Assembly (NCBI RefSeq): GCF_034058155.1 | Contig: NZ_CP139148.1 | Span: forward strand, 2,728,001 to 2,792,000 | Reading direction: 5' to 3' | DNA: 64,000 nucleotides | Source of the DNA: Flavobacterium sp. KACC 22761 | Lineage (GTDB): Bacteria; Bacteroidota; Bacteroidia; Flavobacteriales; Flavobacteriaceae | Part shown: positions 1-9,273 of the stretch, piece after piece | Numbering within the stretch: position 1 is the stretch's first letter | Layout: each line of letters starts with the position of its first letter | The notes under the pieces: generated by a model | Database searches by the model: none | What the model was told of the DNA's origin: nothing | The model's input: only the letters and a program-made list of their open reading frames with translations | Program-made: the position numbers and the translations under genes

Positions 1-1
1 C

Positions 2-1558
2 GGCGAAGGTGCGACTTCTATGTCTTGTACAGGTAAAGGAACAATTTGCAATATGGGAGCTGAAATTGGAGCAACTACTTCAACTTTTGGTTATGATGAC
101 TCTATGAGCCGTTACCTGCGTTCTACAAACAGAGCTGAAGTGGCTGATGCGGCAGACAAAATAGCTTCCTATTTAACAGGTGACCCAGAAGTTTATGCCA
201 ATCCAGAACAATATTTTGATCAAGTTATCGAAATCAATTTATCTACATTAGAACCACATTTAAACGGACCTTTTACACCAGATTTGGCTACTCCAATTTC
301 TAAAATGAAAGAGGAAGCCATCAAAAATAACTGGCCTTTGCAAATTCAGGTTGGTTTGATTGGTTCTTGTACAAACTCTTCTTATGAAGATATTTCACGC
401 GCCGCTTCATTGGCAAGACAAGTTGCAAATAAAAATCTAAAAACGAAATCACAGTTTACCATTACGCCAGGTTCTGAAGTGGTGCGTTCTACCATCGAAA
501 GAGACGGATTTATTGATACGTTCCATAAAATTGGGGCAACAGTTTTTGCAAATGCCTGCGGACCATGTATTGGTATGTGGGATAGAGAAGGAGCAGAAAA
601 AGAAGAAAGAAACACGATTGTGCATTCTTTCAACCGTAACTTCTCAAAACGTGCAGACGGTAATCCAAATACTTTAGCTTTTGTTGGTTCACCAGAATTG
701 GTGACGGCATTGGCAATTGCTGGTGATTTAAGTTTTAATCCATTAACAGATAAGTTGATCAATGAAGAAGGCGAAGAAGTAATGCTTGACGCTCCAACAG
801 GAGACGAGCTTCCTTCTAAAGGTTTCTACGCCGAAGATCCAGGATTCCAAGCTCCTGCTGAAGACGGTTCGGGAGTTACAGTTGTCGTAAATCCTACTTC
901 AGAGCGTTTGCAGTTATTGGCTCCGTTTGACGCTTGGGACGGTAAAAACATCACAGGCGCCAAATTATTGATCAAAGCATTCGGAAAATGTACTACAGAT
1001 CACATTTCTATGGCTGGACCTTGGTTGCGTTTCCGCGGACATTTAGATAATATTTCAAACAACATGCTGATTGGTGCTGTAAATGCATACAACCAAAAAA
1101 CAAATTCGGTTAAAAACCAATTAACAGGCCAGTATGATGCTGTTCCTGCTGTTGCCCGCGCGTACAAAGCCGCTGGAGTTCCGTCTATTGTGGTTGGAGA
1201 TCACAACTATGGTGAAGGTTCTTCTCGTGAGCACGCTGCGATGGAGCCACGTTTCTTGGGAGTTAAAGCTGTTTTGGTAAAATCTTTTGCTCGTATCCAC
1301 GAAACAAACCTTAAAAAACAAGGTCTTTTAGGATTGACTTTTGCAAACGAAGCCGATTATGATAAAATTCAAGAAGATGACACAATCAATTTCTTAGATT
1401 TAACAGAATTCGCGCCAGGAAAACCATTGACACTAGAATTTGTTCACTCAAATGGTACAAAAGATATTATTTTGGCTAACCATACCTACAACGAAGGCCA
1501 AATCGGCTGGTTTGTTGCTGGTTCTGCATTAAACTTAATTGCGGCTGGAAAAGCTTAA
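2..1558 (+). CDS. acn: aconitate hydratase (5'-truncated by window edge)
   Basis: TCA-cycle enzyme that interconverts citrate and isocitrate in the cytoplasm through a [4Fe-4S] cluster. The reading frame is open to the left edge of the window, so only the last 518 or so residues are present; an internal ATG at 20 is not the start. Cluster-ligand cysteines are seen in GSCTNSS and in ANACGPCIG. The C-terminal swivel domain carries [15 protein letters not shown], a substrate-binding segment. The order of motifs and expected total size (about 750 residues) fit the mitochondrial-type aconitase usual in Flavobacteria rather than the longer AcnA/AcnB of Escherichia coli. A strong terminator follows within 25 bases, so it is the last gene of its transcript. 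Identity is very secure; only the subfamily name is less so. Confidence 0.97.
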   Translation, partial: GEGATSMSCTGKGTICNMGAEIGATTSTFGYDDSMSRYLRSTNRAEVADAADKIASYLTGDPEVYANPEQYFDQVIEINLSTLEPHLNGPFTPDLATPISKMKEEAIKNNWPLQIQVGLIGSCTNSSYEDISRAASLARQVANKNLKTKSQFTITPGSEVVRSTIERDGFIDTFHKIGATVFANACGPCIGMWDREGAEKEERNTIVHSFNRNFSKRADGNPNTLAFVGSPELVTALAIAGDLSFNPLTDKLINEEGEEVMLDAPTGDELPSKGFYAEDPGFQAPAEDGSGVTVVVNPTSERLQLLAPFDAWDGKNITGAKLLIKAFGKCTTDHISMAGPWLRFRGHLDNISNNMLIGAVNAYNQKTNSVKNQLTGQYDAVPAVARAYKAAGVPSIVVGDHNYGEGSSREHAAMEPRFLGVKAVLVKSFARIHETNLKKQGLLGLTFANEADYDKIQEDDTINFLDLTEFAPGKPLTLEFVHSNGTKDIILANHTYNEGQIGWFVAGSALNLIAAGKA

Positions 1559-1580
1559 TTTTTAAGATTCAATTATAATA

Positions 1581-1613
1581 AAAATGCTCTGTGAAAACAG
1601 GGCATTTTTTATT
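1581..1613 (+). terminator. intrinsic terminator after aconitase
   Basis: A 12-base stem (AAAATGCTCTGT against ACAGGGCATTTT, one G-T pair) closes a GAAA loop and runs into a T-rich tail. It lies 22 bases after the aconitase stop and just before the end of the convergent Kelch gene, so it may serve both strands. Confidence 0.88.
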
Positions 1614-1634
1614 GTTACTAGAGGAATTAATGAA

Positions 1635-3008
1635 TTATAAATTCACTTTAGTAACTTTTATTGCAGATGATAAAACTTTAATGCGATTTAGTTGTGTTTT
1701 ATCGAATTCTTCAATATCAATGCTATATACATTGTCTGAAGGAAGAGTTGAGAAGTAGTCTTGCGTAGTTCCGCCCAAGATGTATAATTTGTTATTGTAA
1801 TAATGCATACTTGATCCTTTTAGTCGAATGTCAGTAATGTATTGTTTTAATTGTTTTGATTGAATGTCATAAAGATACATTGTATTGTCTTCAAAAAAAT
1901 AAATAATGTTTTCATTAAAAGTTACTGCGGGTCTTTCTAGTGCTGTGAATAATTCTCCTTCAGTATGCCACTCCTCAGTTTTTAAATCAAAAAATTCAAT
2001 TTGAGAGGTGTTTTTGCCATTGCTTCCGCCAATTAAATAAATTTTATCATTTATTAATACACCTGAAGTTTCTTTAGCGACTGGCATGCTTGGAAGTTCA
2101 TACCAATAACCGGAAGTGATGTTATATTGATGTGCTTTGTTTGTAAATGTCTTCTCGTTGTTTGCATCCATTTTTATTGAACCGCCAATTACAATGATGT
2201 TGTCGTTGTAAGTAAATGAAGCAGCATTGGATGCTTGATGTGGATTTGTTTTATCAACTTGAATGTTTTGGTTTTTAATGTCAAATACTTCAATCTCGTT
2301 TTGTAAATATTCAAAAATTCCATTATTGGAGATTCTTTTTCCTCCTAAAACATATATTTTGCCATTGTAATAATTAAGATTGTGAAACGCTCTTTTTTTA
2401 AATTTGAGGTTTGAATCTTCCCAAGAATTGTTTTGTATATCGTAGATCAGTAAATCTTTTTTATAAGAAAACATGTTTGGATTGAAACTAATTTCTCTTA
2501 GATAATCTTGCATTGTAAATTCTGGCCGTTCTTGTCTAACTTTTTCCCATGGATCGGCTTTAATACTTGCATCTCCACCAAGAATATAGATTTTGTTGTT
2601 GTTCAAAATAGATCCAAATGAAGCGATTTTAGTTGGTAAAGGTGCTAGTTTAATAGAATGAAGTTTGGGTTTTAATTTTACATTTCGATTTGAGATTTTT
2701 ACATTTTTTAGATTTTGAATGTCATCTTTAAGTATAATGATGTAATTTAATTTTTTTAGGTCTGCAATAGCAATTTTTGATGTGATATGTCCGATATGAG
2801 ATACTTGAAGGGTGTCATTTTCTTCTATTTTTTGGTTTAATGAAAATTCTCCCTTATCATTGGTAATAGTTCCAATTTTAGCATGCAACACATAGGCATT
2901 GGCATCTTCTATTGGCAAATTTCCGATTTGAGATTTTATAATTCCATTTATTATTTGTGCATTTGAGAAAAATGGAATTATAATAAGTAAAGAGAGTAAT
3001 TTTTTCAC
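1635..3008 (-). CDS. exported Kelch-repeat protein with N-terminal carboxypeptidase-regulatory-like domain
   Basis: A 457-residue exported protein. Residues 1-17 form a signal peptide ending SNA-Q. Residues 18-95 look like the CarboxypepD-reg-like beta-sandwich common in Bacteroidota surface proteins (GTITNDKGEF, then LQVSHIGH). From about residue 125 to the end there are at least five Kelch blades with the typical YILGG, YVLGG, IVIGG and YLIGG strands, predicting a beta-propeller. No catalytic motif is visible, so a binding or surface role is likely but the ligand is unknown. The start is GTG at 3008, chosen because it places the signal peptide at the N-terminus; no ATG lies nearby. The gene is monocistronic and convergent with aconitase. 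Confidence 0.85.
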   Translation of the reverse strand: MKKLLSLLIIIPFFSNAQIINGIIKSQIGNLPIEDANAYVLHAKIGTITNDKGEFSLNQKIEENDTLQVSHIGHITSKIAIADLKKLNYIIILKDDIQNLKNVKISNRNVKLKPKLHSIKLAPLPTKIASFGSILNNNKIYILGGDASIKADPWEKVRQERPEFTMQDYLREISFNPNMFSYKKDLLIYDIQNNSWEDSNLKFKKRAFHNLNYYNGKIYVLGGKRISNNGIFEYLQNEIEVFDIKNQNIQVDKTNPHQASNAASFTYNDNIIVIGGSIKMDANNEKTFTNKAHQYNITSGYWYELPSMPVAKETSGVLINDKIYLIGGSNGKNTSQIEFFDLKTEEWHTEGELFTALERPAVTFNENIIYFFEDNTMYLYDIQSKQLKQYITDIRLKGSSMHYYNNKLYILGGTTQDYFSTLPSDNVYSIDIEEFDKTQLNRIKVLSSAIKVTKVNL

Positions 3009-3239
3009 AAGTTTTTTAAAGTTAAGTTACTATTAAATCTTGAATTTTAAAAATTATGTAAGAAACTGCATTTCAAAAAGTTGGCTCAATATTTATGCCG
3101 AAACTGTTAATCTGGATGAAAATAGTTGTTAAAAAATGTGCTTTTTTTACTTTAAAAAGTTAAATTCGCCTTGCCCCAAACAACAAAACTGTTTTTTTTG
3201 AGTTTTATGAAAATAAAGTTCGAAAGAAGTGGTGATAAA

Positions 3240-4424
3240 ATGATTAGAATGATTAGTAGATTTATAATAGTGCTGTTTTTTTTTAGTGTCAGTGTTTTTT
3301 CTCAGGACAAATACATTAAACATAAAATTTCGAAAGGAGAAAATATTACTGTTATTGCTAAAAAATATGGAGTTAAACCAAAGGATATTGTCGATGCAAA
3401 TCCGAATGCTCCAAAAATTCTGAAACTTAATTCAGTTTTATTAATCCCTAACAATAGCAAGGCAGTCACTCTAAAGCCTGATGAAAATAAAGCTATAGCA
3501 TTAAAATCTTCTGATAAGGCTGAAATTGCAAATTCTGATTCTCACGATGTCCAGCCAAAAGAAACCCTTTGGGGAATTTCGAAAAAATACAACGTTTCGG
3601 TCGATGATTTAAAAAAAGCAAATCCGTCAATTGAAACCGATGGATTAAAAATAGGACAAAAAATCACCATTCCTTCAAATGGAGCAACAATTGCTGAAAA
3701 ACCTGTTGAAGTTCCAGAAAAATCAAATGAGGTTGAGGTTGTTGTTGAGGTTCAGCCAAAAGAAACAAAATATGCAATTGCCAAAAAGTACGGAATTACA
3801 GTTGCAGAGCTTGAAAAACAAAACCCGTTTATAAAAGGGAAATTGCCAGTAGGCTATGTTTTAAAACTAAAAATTCCTAAAGAAAAAGCAGATGCCATTG
3901 TGGCGCTAAATCCGGTTTCGGCACCTGCTGAAATGAAACCGCTCCAGGAAGAAAACATTCAGATTGCCGATAAAACTAGCGTGAAAATGGATTCAACGAT
4001 GGTGCGTGTGAGCAATCATTCTGAATTAATTGATTTACTGATTTTAAATGCAACACAAAATATAGGAACACGTTACCGTTCCGGCGGAACAACAAAAGCC
4101 GGTTTTGATTGTTCTGGTTTAATGTTTTGCACTTTTGGAAACTTCGATATTAAATTGCCAAGAAGCTCAATTGAGCAATCGAGAATTGGTACAAAAGTTG
4201 ACAATGACGAAGCGCAAAAAGGAGATTTGATTTTCTTTAAAACCAACGGACGACGCCATATTAATCACGTAGGTATGGTAGTCGAGGTAAGCGACGGCGA
4301 AATTAAATTTGTGCACTCCTCAACTCACGGCGGTGTAATGATTTCTTCTACAAAAGAGCCGTATTATGAAAGAGCTTTTTCGCAAGTAAATCGCGTTTTG
4401 ATAGAAGAGTCTAAGAAGCTATAA
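3240..4424 (+). CDS. LysM and NlpC/P60 cell-wall endopeptidase
   Basis: Predicted secreted peptidoglycan hydrolase of 394 residues. A hydrophobic signal peptide (FIIVLFFFSVSVFSQ) is followed by three LysM domains at roughly residues 24-72, 101-147 and 165-215, which bind peptidoglycan. A C-terminal NlpC/P60 domain occupies about 270-385. The catalytic cysteine is in FDCSGLMF and the histidine in RRHINHVGMV, with a further histidine in FVHSSTH. The family cleaves peptide cross-bridges between D-Glu and diaminopimelate. I prefer the ATG at 3240 because it directly precedes the signal peptide; ATG 3207 and TTG 3171 are in frame upstream. The 3' end overlaps the convergent response-regulator gene by 14 bases. 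Confidence 0.9.
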   Translation: MIRMISRFIIVLFFFSVSVFSQDKYIKHKISKGENITVIAKKYGVKPKDIVDANPNAPKILKLNSVLLIPNNSKAVTLKPDENKAIALKSSDKAEIANSDSHDVQPKETLWGISKKYNVSVDDLKKANPSIETDGLKIGQKITIPSNGATIAEKPVEVPEKSNEVEVVVEVQPKETKYAIAKKYGITVAELEKQNPFIKGKLPVGYVLKLKIPKEKADAIVALNPVSAPAEMKPLQEENIQIADKTSVKMDSTMVRVSNHSELIDLLILNATQNIGTRYRSGGTTKAGFDCSGLMFCTFGNFDIKLPRSSIEQSRIGTKVDNDEAQKGDLIFFKTNGRRHINHVGMVVEVSDGEIKFVHSSTHGGVMISSTKEPYYERAFSQVNRVLIEESKKL

Positions 4425-4815
4425 TATTGATATAAAAGTCGTCCTTAAATTCGTCGATTGGAAAAGGTTTGCTTAACATTTTGCAGACATATTTATTTCC
4501 AGTTATTTTATCAATTTCGTCTTGGTCCAAGGTAGACGAAAGCACATAAATTAAGGTTTCGATCTTTAATTTCGAATCCAGTTTATCATATTCTTTTAAG
4601 AATTCAAAACCATTCATAAAGGGCATTTGAATGTCAAGAAGAATGATCAAAGGTTTGTCTGCTTCTTTACTATTTGCTAGCCATTGAAGTCCTTCTTGCC
4701 CATTATTGGCAATGTGGATCTTATGTACAGAAAGTACTTTTTTCAGCAATTGTTTCATTACAAGCTGATCAATCAAATTATCTTCGATTAATAAAAATGT
4801 TGGGCTAAATGGCAT
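4411..4815 (-). CDS. single-domain response regulator (CheY-like)
   Basis: A 134-residue stand-alone receiver domain with no output domain. It has the acidic pair in LLIEDN, the phospho-acceptor aspartate in LLDIQMPFMNG, the conserved Ser/Thr region (YVLSST) and the lysine in MLSKPFP. It acts in the cytoplasm, probably passing phosphate on or binding a partner. It is the second gene of a two-gene unit: its start overlaps the end of the histidine kinase gene upstream by 11 bases, so the two are almost certainly co-translated and functional partners. The output of the pathway cannot be read from the sequence. Confidence 0.92.
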   Translation of the reverse strand: MPFSPTFLLIEDNLIDQLVMKQLLKKVLSVHKIHIANNGQEGLQWLANSKEADKPLIILLDIQMPFMNGFEFLKEYDKLDSKLKIETLIYVLSSTLDQDEIDKITGNKYVCKMLSKPFPIDEFKDDFYINIIAS

Positions 4816-6229
4816 AATGATTCGGTATTGTTACTATGAATTTACTTCCAATTGTTGTTTCTGAACATACAGATATGTTTCCTTTTATATTTTCAACAGC
4901 TTCTTTGACAATATAAAGTCCAAGTCCGGAACCTTTGTTTTTGTTGGTTCCAAAATACATTTTAAAAATGTTATCCTTAAATTCTTCTTTGATTCCAATT
5001 CCGTTGTCTGTCACTTCAATTTTATTGTAGCCGTCGGTCAATGAAGTTTTGATAGAAATGAACATTTCTTGTTTGCTGGAGTCGGCATATTTTATCGCAT
5101 TTGAGAGCAAGTTTGATATGATGATTTTCAATCTTAAACTGTCACTGTGAATTTGATCAACCAGTAATTCTTTTGTGAATGTAATTCGGTCTGCATTTTC
5201 AATATGCATCAATTGCAAAATCGCTTCTTCAAATAATTCCTTCAGGCTTACAGGTTCCATGATTACTTGCGCACGCTTGTTTTTTGAGTAATCAATAATG
5301 TCGCTTATAAATTGATCTTGTTTTGCTAAACTTTGCTCCATTAAATTTAAATATTCCTTGATTCGGCTCACATCGTCTTCTAATTGAGTGACTTTTATTA
5401 GGCCTTTTAGAGAAGTGATTGGTGATCTTAAATCATGCGAAGCGCTATAAACAAAACAGTCCAGTTCATGATTTGCCAGTAGTAGATTTTCATTTTTTAC
5501 TTCAATTTCTTTTTTTGATGTCAATAATCGTTTTACCATTATTGAGTAATAAAGGCATATGCTGCATACAATTATTAGAATGAAAACAATATTGGTAATA
5601 ATCAGTAAATCTTTTATTTTTCGAGTTCCGGCTCCAAGAGTATTTGAAAAATTACGTTCATTAATCGTCAATCGATCACTAATAGAGCTGATGCGTTCAA
5701 GGAATTTTCTTTGTTCTTGGACGGTTAATGAATTGTGTTTGATTTTGGCATCGATTTCTGTTCCAATTACAAATAACTCATAGATTAAATTATCCCCCTG
5801 TTCCCATTCATAAATTGCTTTTGCTAAAAAGGGAACTTTTTTAAAATTGACAAATAACCATACAATATCGTCCAAATCATCTCTATGATTTCTTCCCGCT
5901 AAAAAACCTTGTCGCGCAATCAGGTTGTCGCCTGCTTTTAAAAGTGTTTTGCGTGCAATCCCGTCGCCTTGAGGAACACTTAATTCTTCAAGATATAATT
6001 TCCATTGATTTTGGTCTTTTGTATACAGATAAGTTATTAGGTGGCGCGCTGCATCTTTTTGGCCTTTTGAATAATGTGATTCGCCATTTACATAAGCTCT
6101 ATTAGCAGATAGTATTTTGATGGTGAAGAAATTTATACAAATTAATAAGGCACATGTAATGAAAACAATTAACAAAAGAACAAAGACGTTTGGGAAACGT
6201 ATTTTTCTGAGAAGCTGGATCTTTTGCAT
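4805..6229 (-). CDS. membrane sensor histidine kinase
   Basis: A 474-residue sensor kinase. A first membrane helix is at about residues 13-37 and a second at about 208-230, enclosing a largely helical extracytoplasmic sensor region of about 170 residues that resembles CHASE3-type domains. The HisKA box is SASHDLRSPITSLKGL (phospho-histidine near residue 265). The HATPase domain follows with NAIKYA (N box), DNGIGI (G1) and GSGLGLYIV (G2). It should phosphorylate the overlapping downstream receiver protein. A long AT-rich region lies upstream and should hold the promoter. The signal sensed is unknown. Confidence 0.93.
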   Translation of the reverse strand: MQKIQLLRKIRFPNVFVLLLIVFITCALLICINFFTIKILSANRAYVNGESHYSKGQKDAARHLITYLYTKDQNQWKLYLEELSVPQGDGIARKTLLKAGDNLIARQGFLAGRNHRDDLDDIVWLFVNFKKVPFLAKAIYEWEQGDNLIYELFVIGTEIDAKIKHNSLTVQEQRKFLERISSISDRLTINERNFSNTLGAGTRKIKDLLIITNIVFILIIVCSICLYYSIMVKRLLTSKKEIEVKNENLLLANHELDCFVYSASHDLRSPITSLKGLIKVTQLEDDVSRIKEYLNLMEQSLAKQDQFISDIIDYSKNKRAQVIMEPVSLKELFEEAILQLMHIENADRITFTKELLVDQIHSDSLRLKIIISNLLSNAIKYADSSKQEMFISIKTSLTDGYNKIEVTDNGIGIKEEFKDNIFKMYFGTNKNKGSGLGLYIVKEAVENIKGNISVCSETTIGSKFIVTIPNHYAI

Positions 6230-6735
6230 ATTTCTCGTTTTGTAGGTTGGTTGTTTGATTGTGTGGGGCTAATAACTTGTAAAAGATACTTTTTTGGGGC
6301 TCATGAATCTTTTTGGGGCTTACTCATGTTTATAATGTTTTAGGTAAACAAATGTTAATAAAAAAGATGGTATTTTATCACTTTTATCCTTTTAACCAAA
6401 TTTAATAAAAATATATTTCGCTTTGACAAATGTGATTTTATTTTTTCTAAATTTTAAAAATTCACAACTTAATATATTGATTTTTAATGTATTGTGAAAA
6501 TGTTAAAAATGTTTTTTCGGCCTTTTAAACTGTCTTTAAATTTGGTTTTTAGTAATCATTTTAGGAATAATTTATATTTTCGGATGTTATTTTGTTTAAC
6601 TAATTTGATGTTTTAAAATTTAAAATATTAGAAAAATTTGGTTTTGATGTTTTTAGAAGAATAAAAAAAGGGGTTTAATAAAATGTAAGAATTTAATAGT
6701 GCTGTTTTTCAGCGTTTTGAGTTTTTTGATAAAAG
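6230..6735. other. AT-rich intergenic region without a gene
   Basis: About 500 bases of very AT-rich sequence upstream of the histidine kinase. It presumably contains the kinase promoter near its left side. I found no coding frame, RNA gene or strong palindrome in it other than the terminator at its right end. Confidence 0.5.
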
Positions 6736-6766
6736 AAAAAGCTGCAGGTTTTGCCAGCAGCTTTTA
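6736..6766 (-). terminator. intrinsic terminator of the DUF4240 gene
   Basis: A hairpin with stem AAAGCTGC / GCAGCTTT around an 11-base loop. On the minus strand it is followed by a T-rich run. It lies about 60 bases after the stop codon of the gene ending at 6826. Confidence 0.7.
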
Positions 6767-6825
6767 TTTAAAAGTAGAGTTATTTCATTTAATAAAATTT
6801 AGATTTTAATGAAAAAAGAAAAGTA

Positions 6826-7419
6826 TTACGCATATTTAGCAGATAATTTAGGAAACATCCGTTTTAAATCATCATTATCTTCGTTCCACTTATTTCCGGT
6901 TGTAATATGGTTTTCCTGAAAAGGATATGGCATTTTTTGTCCAGTTAGTTCTTCAAAAACTATTCCGGGTAAAAAACCAAAGCCTTCCCAATCGAATTCC
7001 TCAATCAAATTAGTTTCAATTTCTGCAAGTGATTCTGGATCAGTAATTGTTTTGTAATAAAAGTCTTTACCTTGAGCGATTACCCATTCGCGAAAATCAT
7101 TGAAACTATCGTCGCTACAGCCTCCGTGGATGATGTATATAGCGCCCCAGAGTTCCCAGGTATTGGCTTGACCTCTAAAATTTCTAAAACTATTGCCAAA
7201 TAAAATGAGTTCATCTGCAGTTAGTTTTCGGAGCTCATTTGCTAATTCTTCTTGCTGTTCTTCAAAATAACCTCCGGAAATATCTTTAGTTTTTTGAATT
7301 ATTTTCCAAAATAAATCTTCGTCCATCAAATTTTCGGAAGCAGTATAATGTATGTTTTGGTTCGGTTTTGAAATTTGGCCTTTTTCCTTGTTACCAAAAA
7401 TCTTATCAAATAGTCCCAT
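6826..7419 (-). CDS. DUF4240 domain protein
   Basis: A 197-residue soluble protein that matches the DUF4240 family by its opening MDEDLFWKII, the ELWGAIYIIHGGCSDDSF segment and the FREWVIAQG segment. The family has no established function; it is often found with SMI1/KNR4-like or toxin-immunity proteins, but nothing here shows that link. The first 30 residues are a poorly conserved lysine-rich leader (IFGNKEKGQ) without a signal peptide, so it should be cytoplasmic. A small membrane-protein gene lies upstream on the same strand 55 bases away and may be co-transcribed. Confidence 0.8.
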   Translation of the reverse strand: MGLFDKIFGNKEKGQISKPNQNIHYTASENLMDEDLFWKIIQKTKDISGGYFEEQQEELANELRKLTADELILFGNSFRNFRGQANTWELWGAIYIIHGGCSDDSFNDFREWVIAQGKDFYYKTITDPESLAEIETNLIEEFDWEGFGFLPGIVFEELTGQKMPYPFQENHITTGNKWNEDNDDLKRMFPKLSAKYA

Positions 7420-7474
7420 TTGTATTTTGGTATTAATTTTTAAATGTTTTGCTCTTTTGGTGAAATAATCAGTT

Positions 7475-7813
7475 TTAAGAATTTACATTAATCAACCCTC
7501 TGAAAAATTGAATACCACCAAATAGGATTGCGCCCCAAAATATAAATCCAATATTAGCAAACGTCAAAATGGTGCCTCCGCAAAACCATAACGCTCCATA
7601 AACCATATCTTTTCTGGCTCGCTCGTATTTTGCTTCCTGAATTTCTATTTCTAGGTTTTCAACAATCAATGCGGCAACTTCGGCGCTAACTCCTTGTTCT
7701 GCAAGTTTTGCTTTGGTTTCATAAGCTGATTTGTTTTCATTGATGAGCAGATTCGCAGCATAATTGTAATGATGTGTTGATGCATCAAATGGTTCATTTT
7801 GGTTCATTTCCAT
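7475..7813 (-). CDS. small membrane protein of unknown function
   Basis: A 112-residue protein I do not recognise. The first 75 residues are soluble and charged, with a helical segment (KAKLAEQGVSAEVAALIVENLE) resembling a UBA-like or helix-turn-helix fold. Two hydrophobic helices follow at about 71-90 and 92-108 (WFCGGTILTFANIGFIFWGA). It ends near the membrane without a C-terminal domain. An ATG two codons after the first is an equally good start. It lies just upstream of the DUF4240 gene on the same strand and may form an operon with it. Confidence 0.7.
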   Translation of the reverse strand: MEMNQNEPFDASTHHYNYAANLLINENKSAYETKAKLAEQGVSAEVAALIVENLEIEIQEAKYERARKDMVYGALWFCGGTILTFANIGFIFWGAILFGGIQFFRGLINVNS

Positions 7814-7974
7814 GGGTTAGTTTTGGGTTAGTTATGAATAAATAGAAATACTTTCTGTGGCTATCATATTATTTGATATTCTTCTTGTTAGAATCGAGAT
7901 TTTATATACCAAGTCAAATATAAATAGTTGAAAAATTATATGCTTACGGGAAAACGTAAATGGGATTTTTTTTT

Positions 7975-8012
7975 TCAAAAAAAAAGTGGCAAATTTTTAT
8001 TGCCACTTTTAC
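7975..8012 (-). terminator. intrinsic terminator after the lipoprotein gene
   Basis: A perfect stem, AAGTGGCAA against TTGCCACTT with a seven-base loop. On the minus strand it is followed by a long T run (eight or more). It lies 24 bases after the stop of the gene ending at 8036. Confidence 0.88.
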
Positions 8013-8035
8013 AGTAAAGATCATTGTGATCTAAT

Positions 8036-8560
8036 TTATATTTTTATTGTTGATGATCTTTTCAGTTCTAAATTTTCCATATAAGCTTTTAGAGCTTTTC
8101 CAAAATAAGCACTTTCATATCCTGATTTATATTGCTTGTCTGTAAATCTGTCTCTTACATAAAATTGCTTGAACGTTATTATATTGCTTGAGGGCGGTGC
8201 ATGAAATTGAGAGTTGCCTGAATAATACACAGTTCGCGAAGTTCCTTCATCATAATCAAAAACATAACGATAGATGGTTTTGTCTTTATATTTTTCCGAT
8301 TCAATTTTATCATAAGTAATAAATTCATATTTGCCAAGATATCGTTTTGCTGCACTTTTTACATATTTGTCGTAGCTCGAACGTTTTTTGAGAACAATTA
8401 GAAGAACTTGATTGTCAAATTTTCCAAATTCTGGCGGAATAGCATGTTCTTTTTCAGTAAAATGATTTTTCGCATGTCCTTTTGCAATAGCGCCACATGA
8501 ATTTAAAGAGAGTGCAAAAGCAAGCAGAAGAATTAAAATTAAGGATTGGTTTAGTTTCAT
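8036..8560 (-). CDS. putative lipoprotein, unknown function
   Basis: A 174-residue protein with a clear lipoprotein signal: a hydrophobic helix followed by the lipobox SLNSC, so the mature protein starts with Cys22. The remainder is charged and tyrosine-rich with no motif I recognise. A segment around residues 45-110 (LIVLKKRSSYDKYVK, then FDYDEGTS) may form a small alpha/beta domain. Membrane anchoring is supported by sequence; the role is unknown. The gene appears monocistronic with its own terminator. Confidence 0.75.
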   Translation of the reverse strand: MKLNQSLILILLLAFALSLNSCGAIAKGHAKNHFTEKEHAIPPEFGKFDNQVLLIVLKKRSSYDKYVKSAAKRYLGKYEFITYDKIESEKYKDKTIYRYVFDYDEGTSRTVYYSGNSQFHAPPSSNIITFKQFYVRDRFTDKQYKSGYESAYFGKALKAYMENLELKRSSTIKI

Positions 8561-8664
8561 TGAAGTTGGTTTGGTTAAAGTCCTATTAAAGTGGTACGAT
8601 TAAAAAATAAATTTATTGGATTCAGTTATTTTGTCGTAAAACAAGTGAGTAGGTGTTTTTTTTG

Positions 8665-9063
8665 TTAATAAAGCTCATGCCAAAAATGTTTGCAGCCATC
8701 CTTGCATTCTGTGTTTCTTCTTTCGGTATCGGTTACTTTAAAAATCCATAACAAGGCAGTTATTACTTTTTTATTTTCTTCTTCTGGAAGCACTGCTAAT
8801 TTTTGAAATGCAATTTTAGTTGGGAATGTTTTTAAAAGTACTATTGGCGTGTAAGTTGGTTTTAATGGAATGCTTTTTAGCGCCTCTTGATAAGATGGCG
8901 AGTCATAGTTAACCTTGTCCGGAATCGAATTGATGATATAATTATGCAACGTTGTAAAAAGCTCTTTAAAATTATAATCATTTCCTAATAAAAGCTCTAA
9001 GCCAGTATTAAAATCGATATGATCTTGAGCAGTTTTGTTGATTATTTTTTCTATTTTTTTCAA
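8665..9063 (-). CDS. DUF5958-like protein
   Basis: A 132-residue cytoplasmic protein. The ending (DTERRNTECKDGCKHFWHELY) and the central PTYTPIVLLKTFP segment match my recollection of the DUF5958 family; this is from memory and not a search. No ATG is available: the best start is TTG at 9063, since translation from there gives a sensible start (KKIEKIINKTAQD) and the ORF hardly extends further upstream. The cysteine/histidine cluster CKDGCKHFWH near the C-terminus could bind a metal, but this is a guess. Function unknown. Confidence 0.65.
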   Translation of the reverse strand: MKKIEKIINKTAQDHIDFNTGLELLLGNDYNFKELFTTLHNYIINSIPDKVNYDSPSYQEALKSIPLKPTYTPIVLLKTFPTKIAFQKLAVLPEEENKKVITALLWIFKVTDTERRNTECKDGCKHFWHELY

Positions 9064-9215
9064 AATGGTTCGGTTTCTTTTTGGAATAGTATTCCAAAAT
9101 TAAGCAGTCGAACTAATATAAAGTTACGGAAAGACGTAAAGGGAAAAAATTTTATATAATTGAAGTTTTTTGAGAAAGCAAGCTTTCATTTTTAAAGAAT
9201 AACCAGAATTTAGAA

Positions 9216-9251
9216 TTTGAAGATTAAGATTTCAGAAAAAAGTATATCTTT
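9216..9251 (+). promoter_or_regulatory. candidate Bacteroidota-type promoter of the permease gene
   Basis: A TTTG at 9216-9219 is followed after 25 bases by TATCTTT (9245-9251), close to the TTTG / TAnnTTTG promoter pattern. It supports the ATG at 9274 as the true start of the permease rather than the upstream TTG, which falls inside the promoter. Confidence 0.45.
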
Positions 9252-9273
9252 AACCAACCCAAAAACCAAAAAA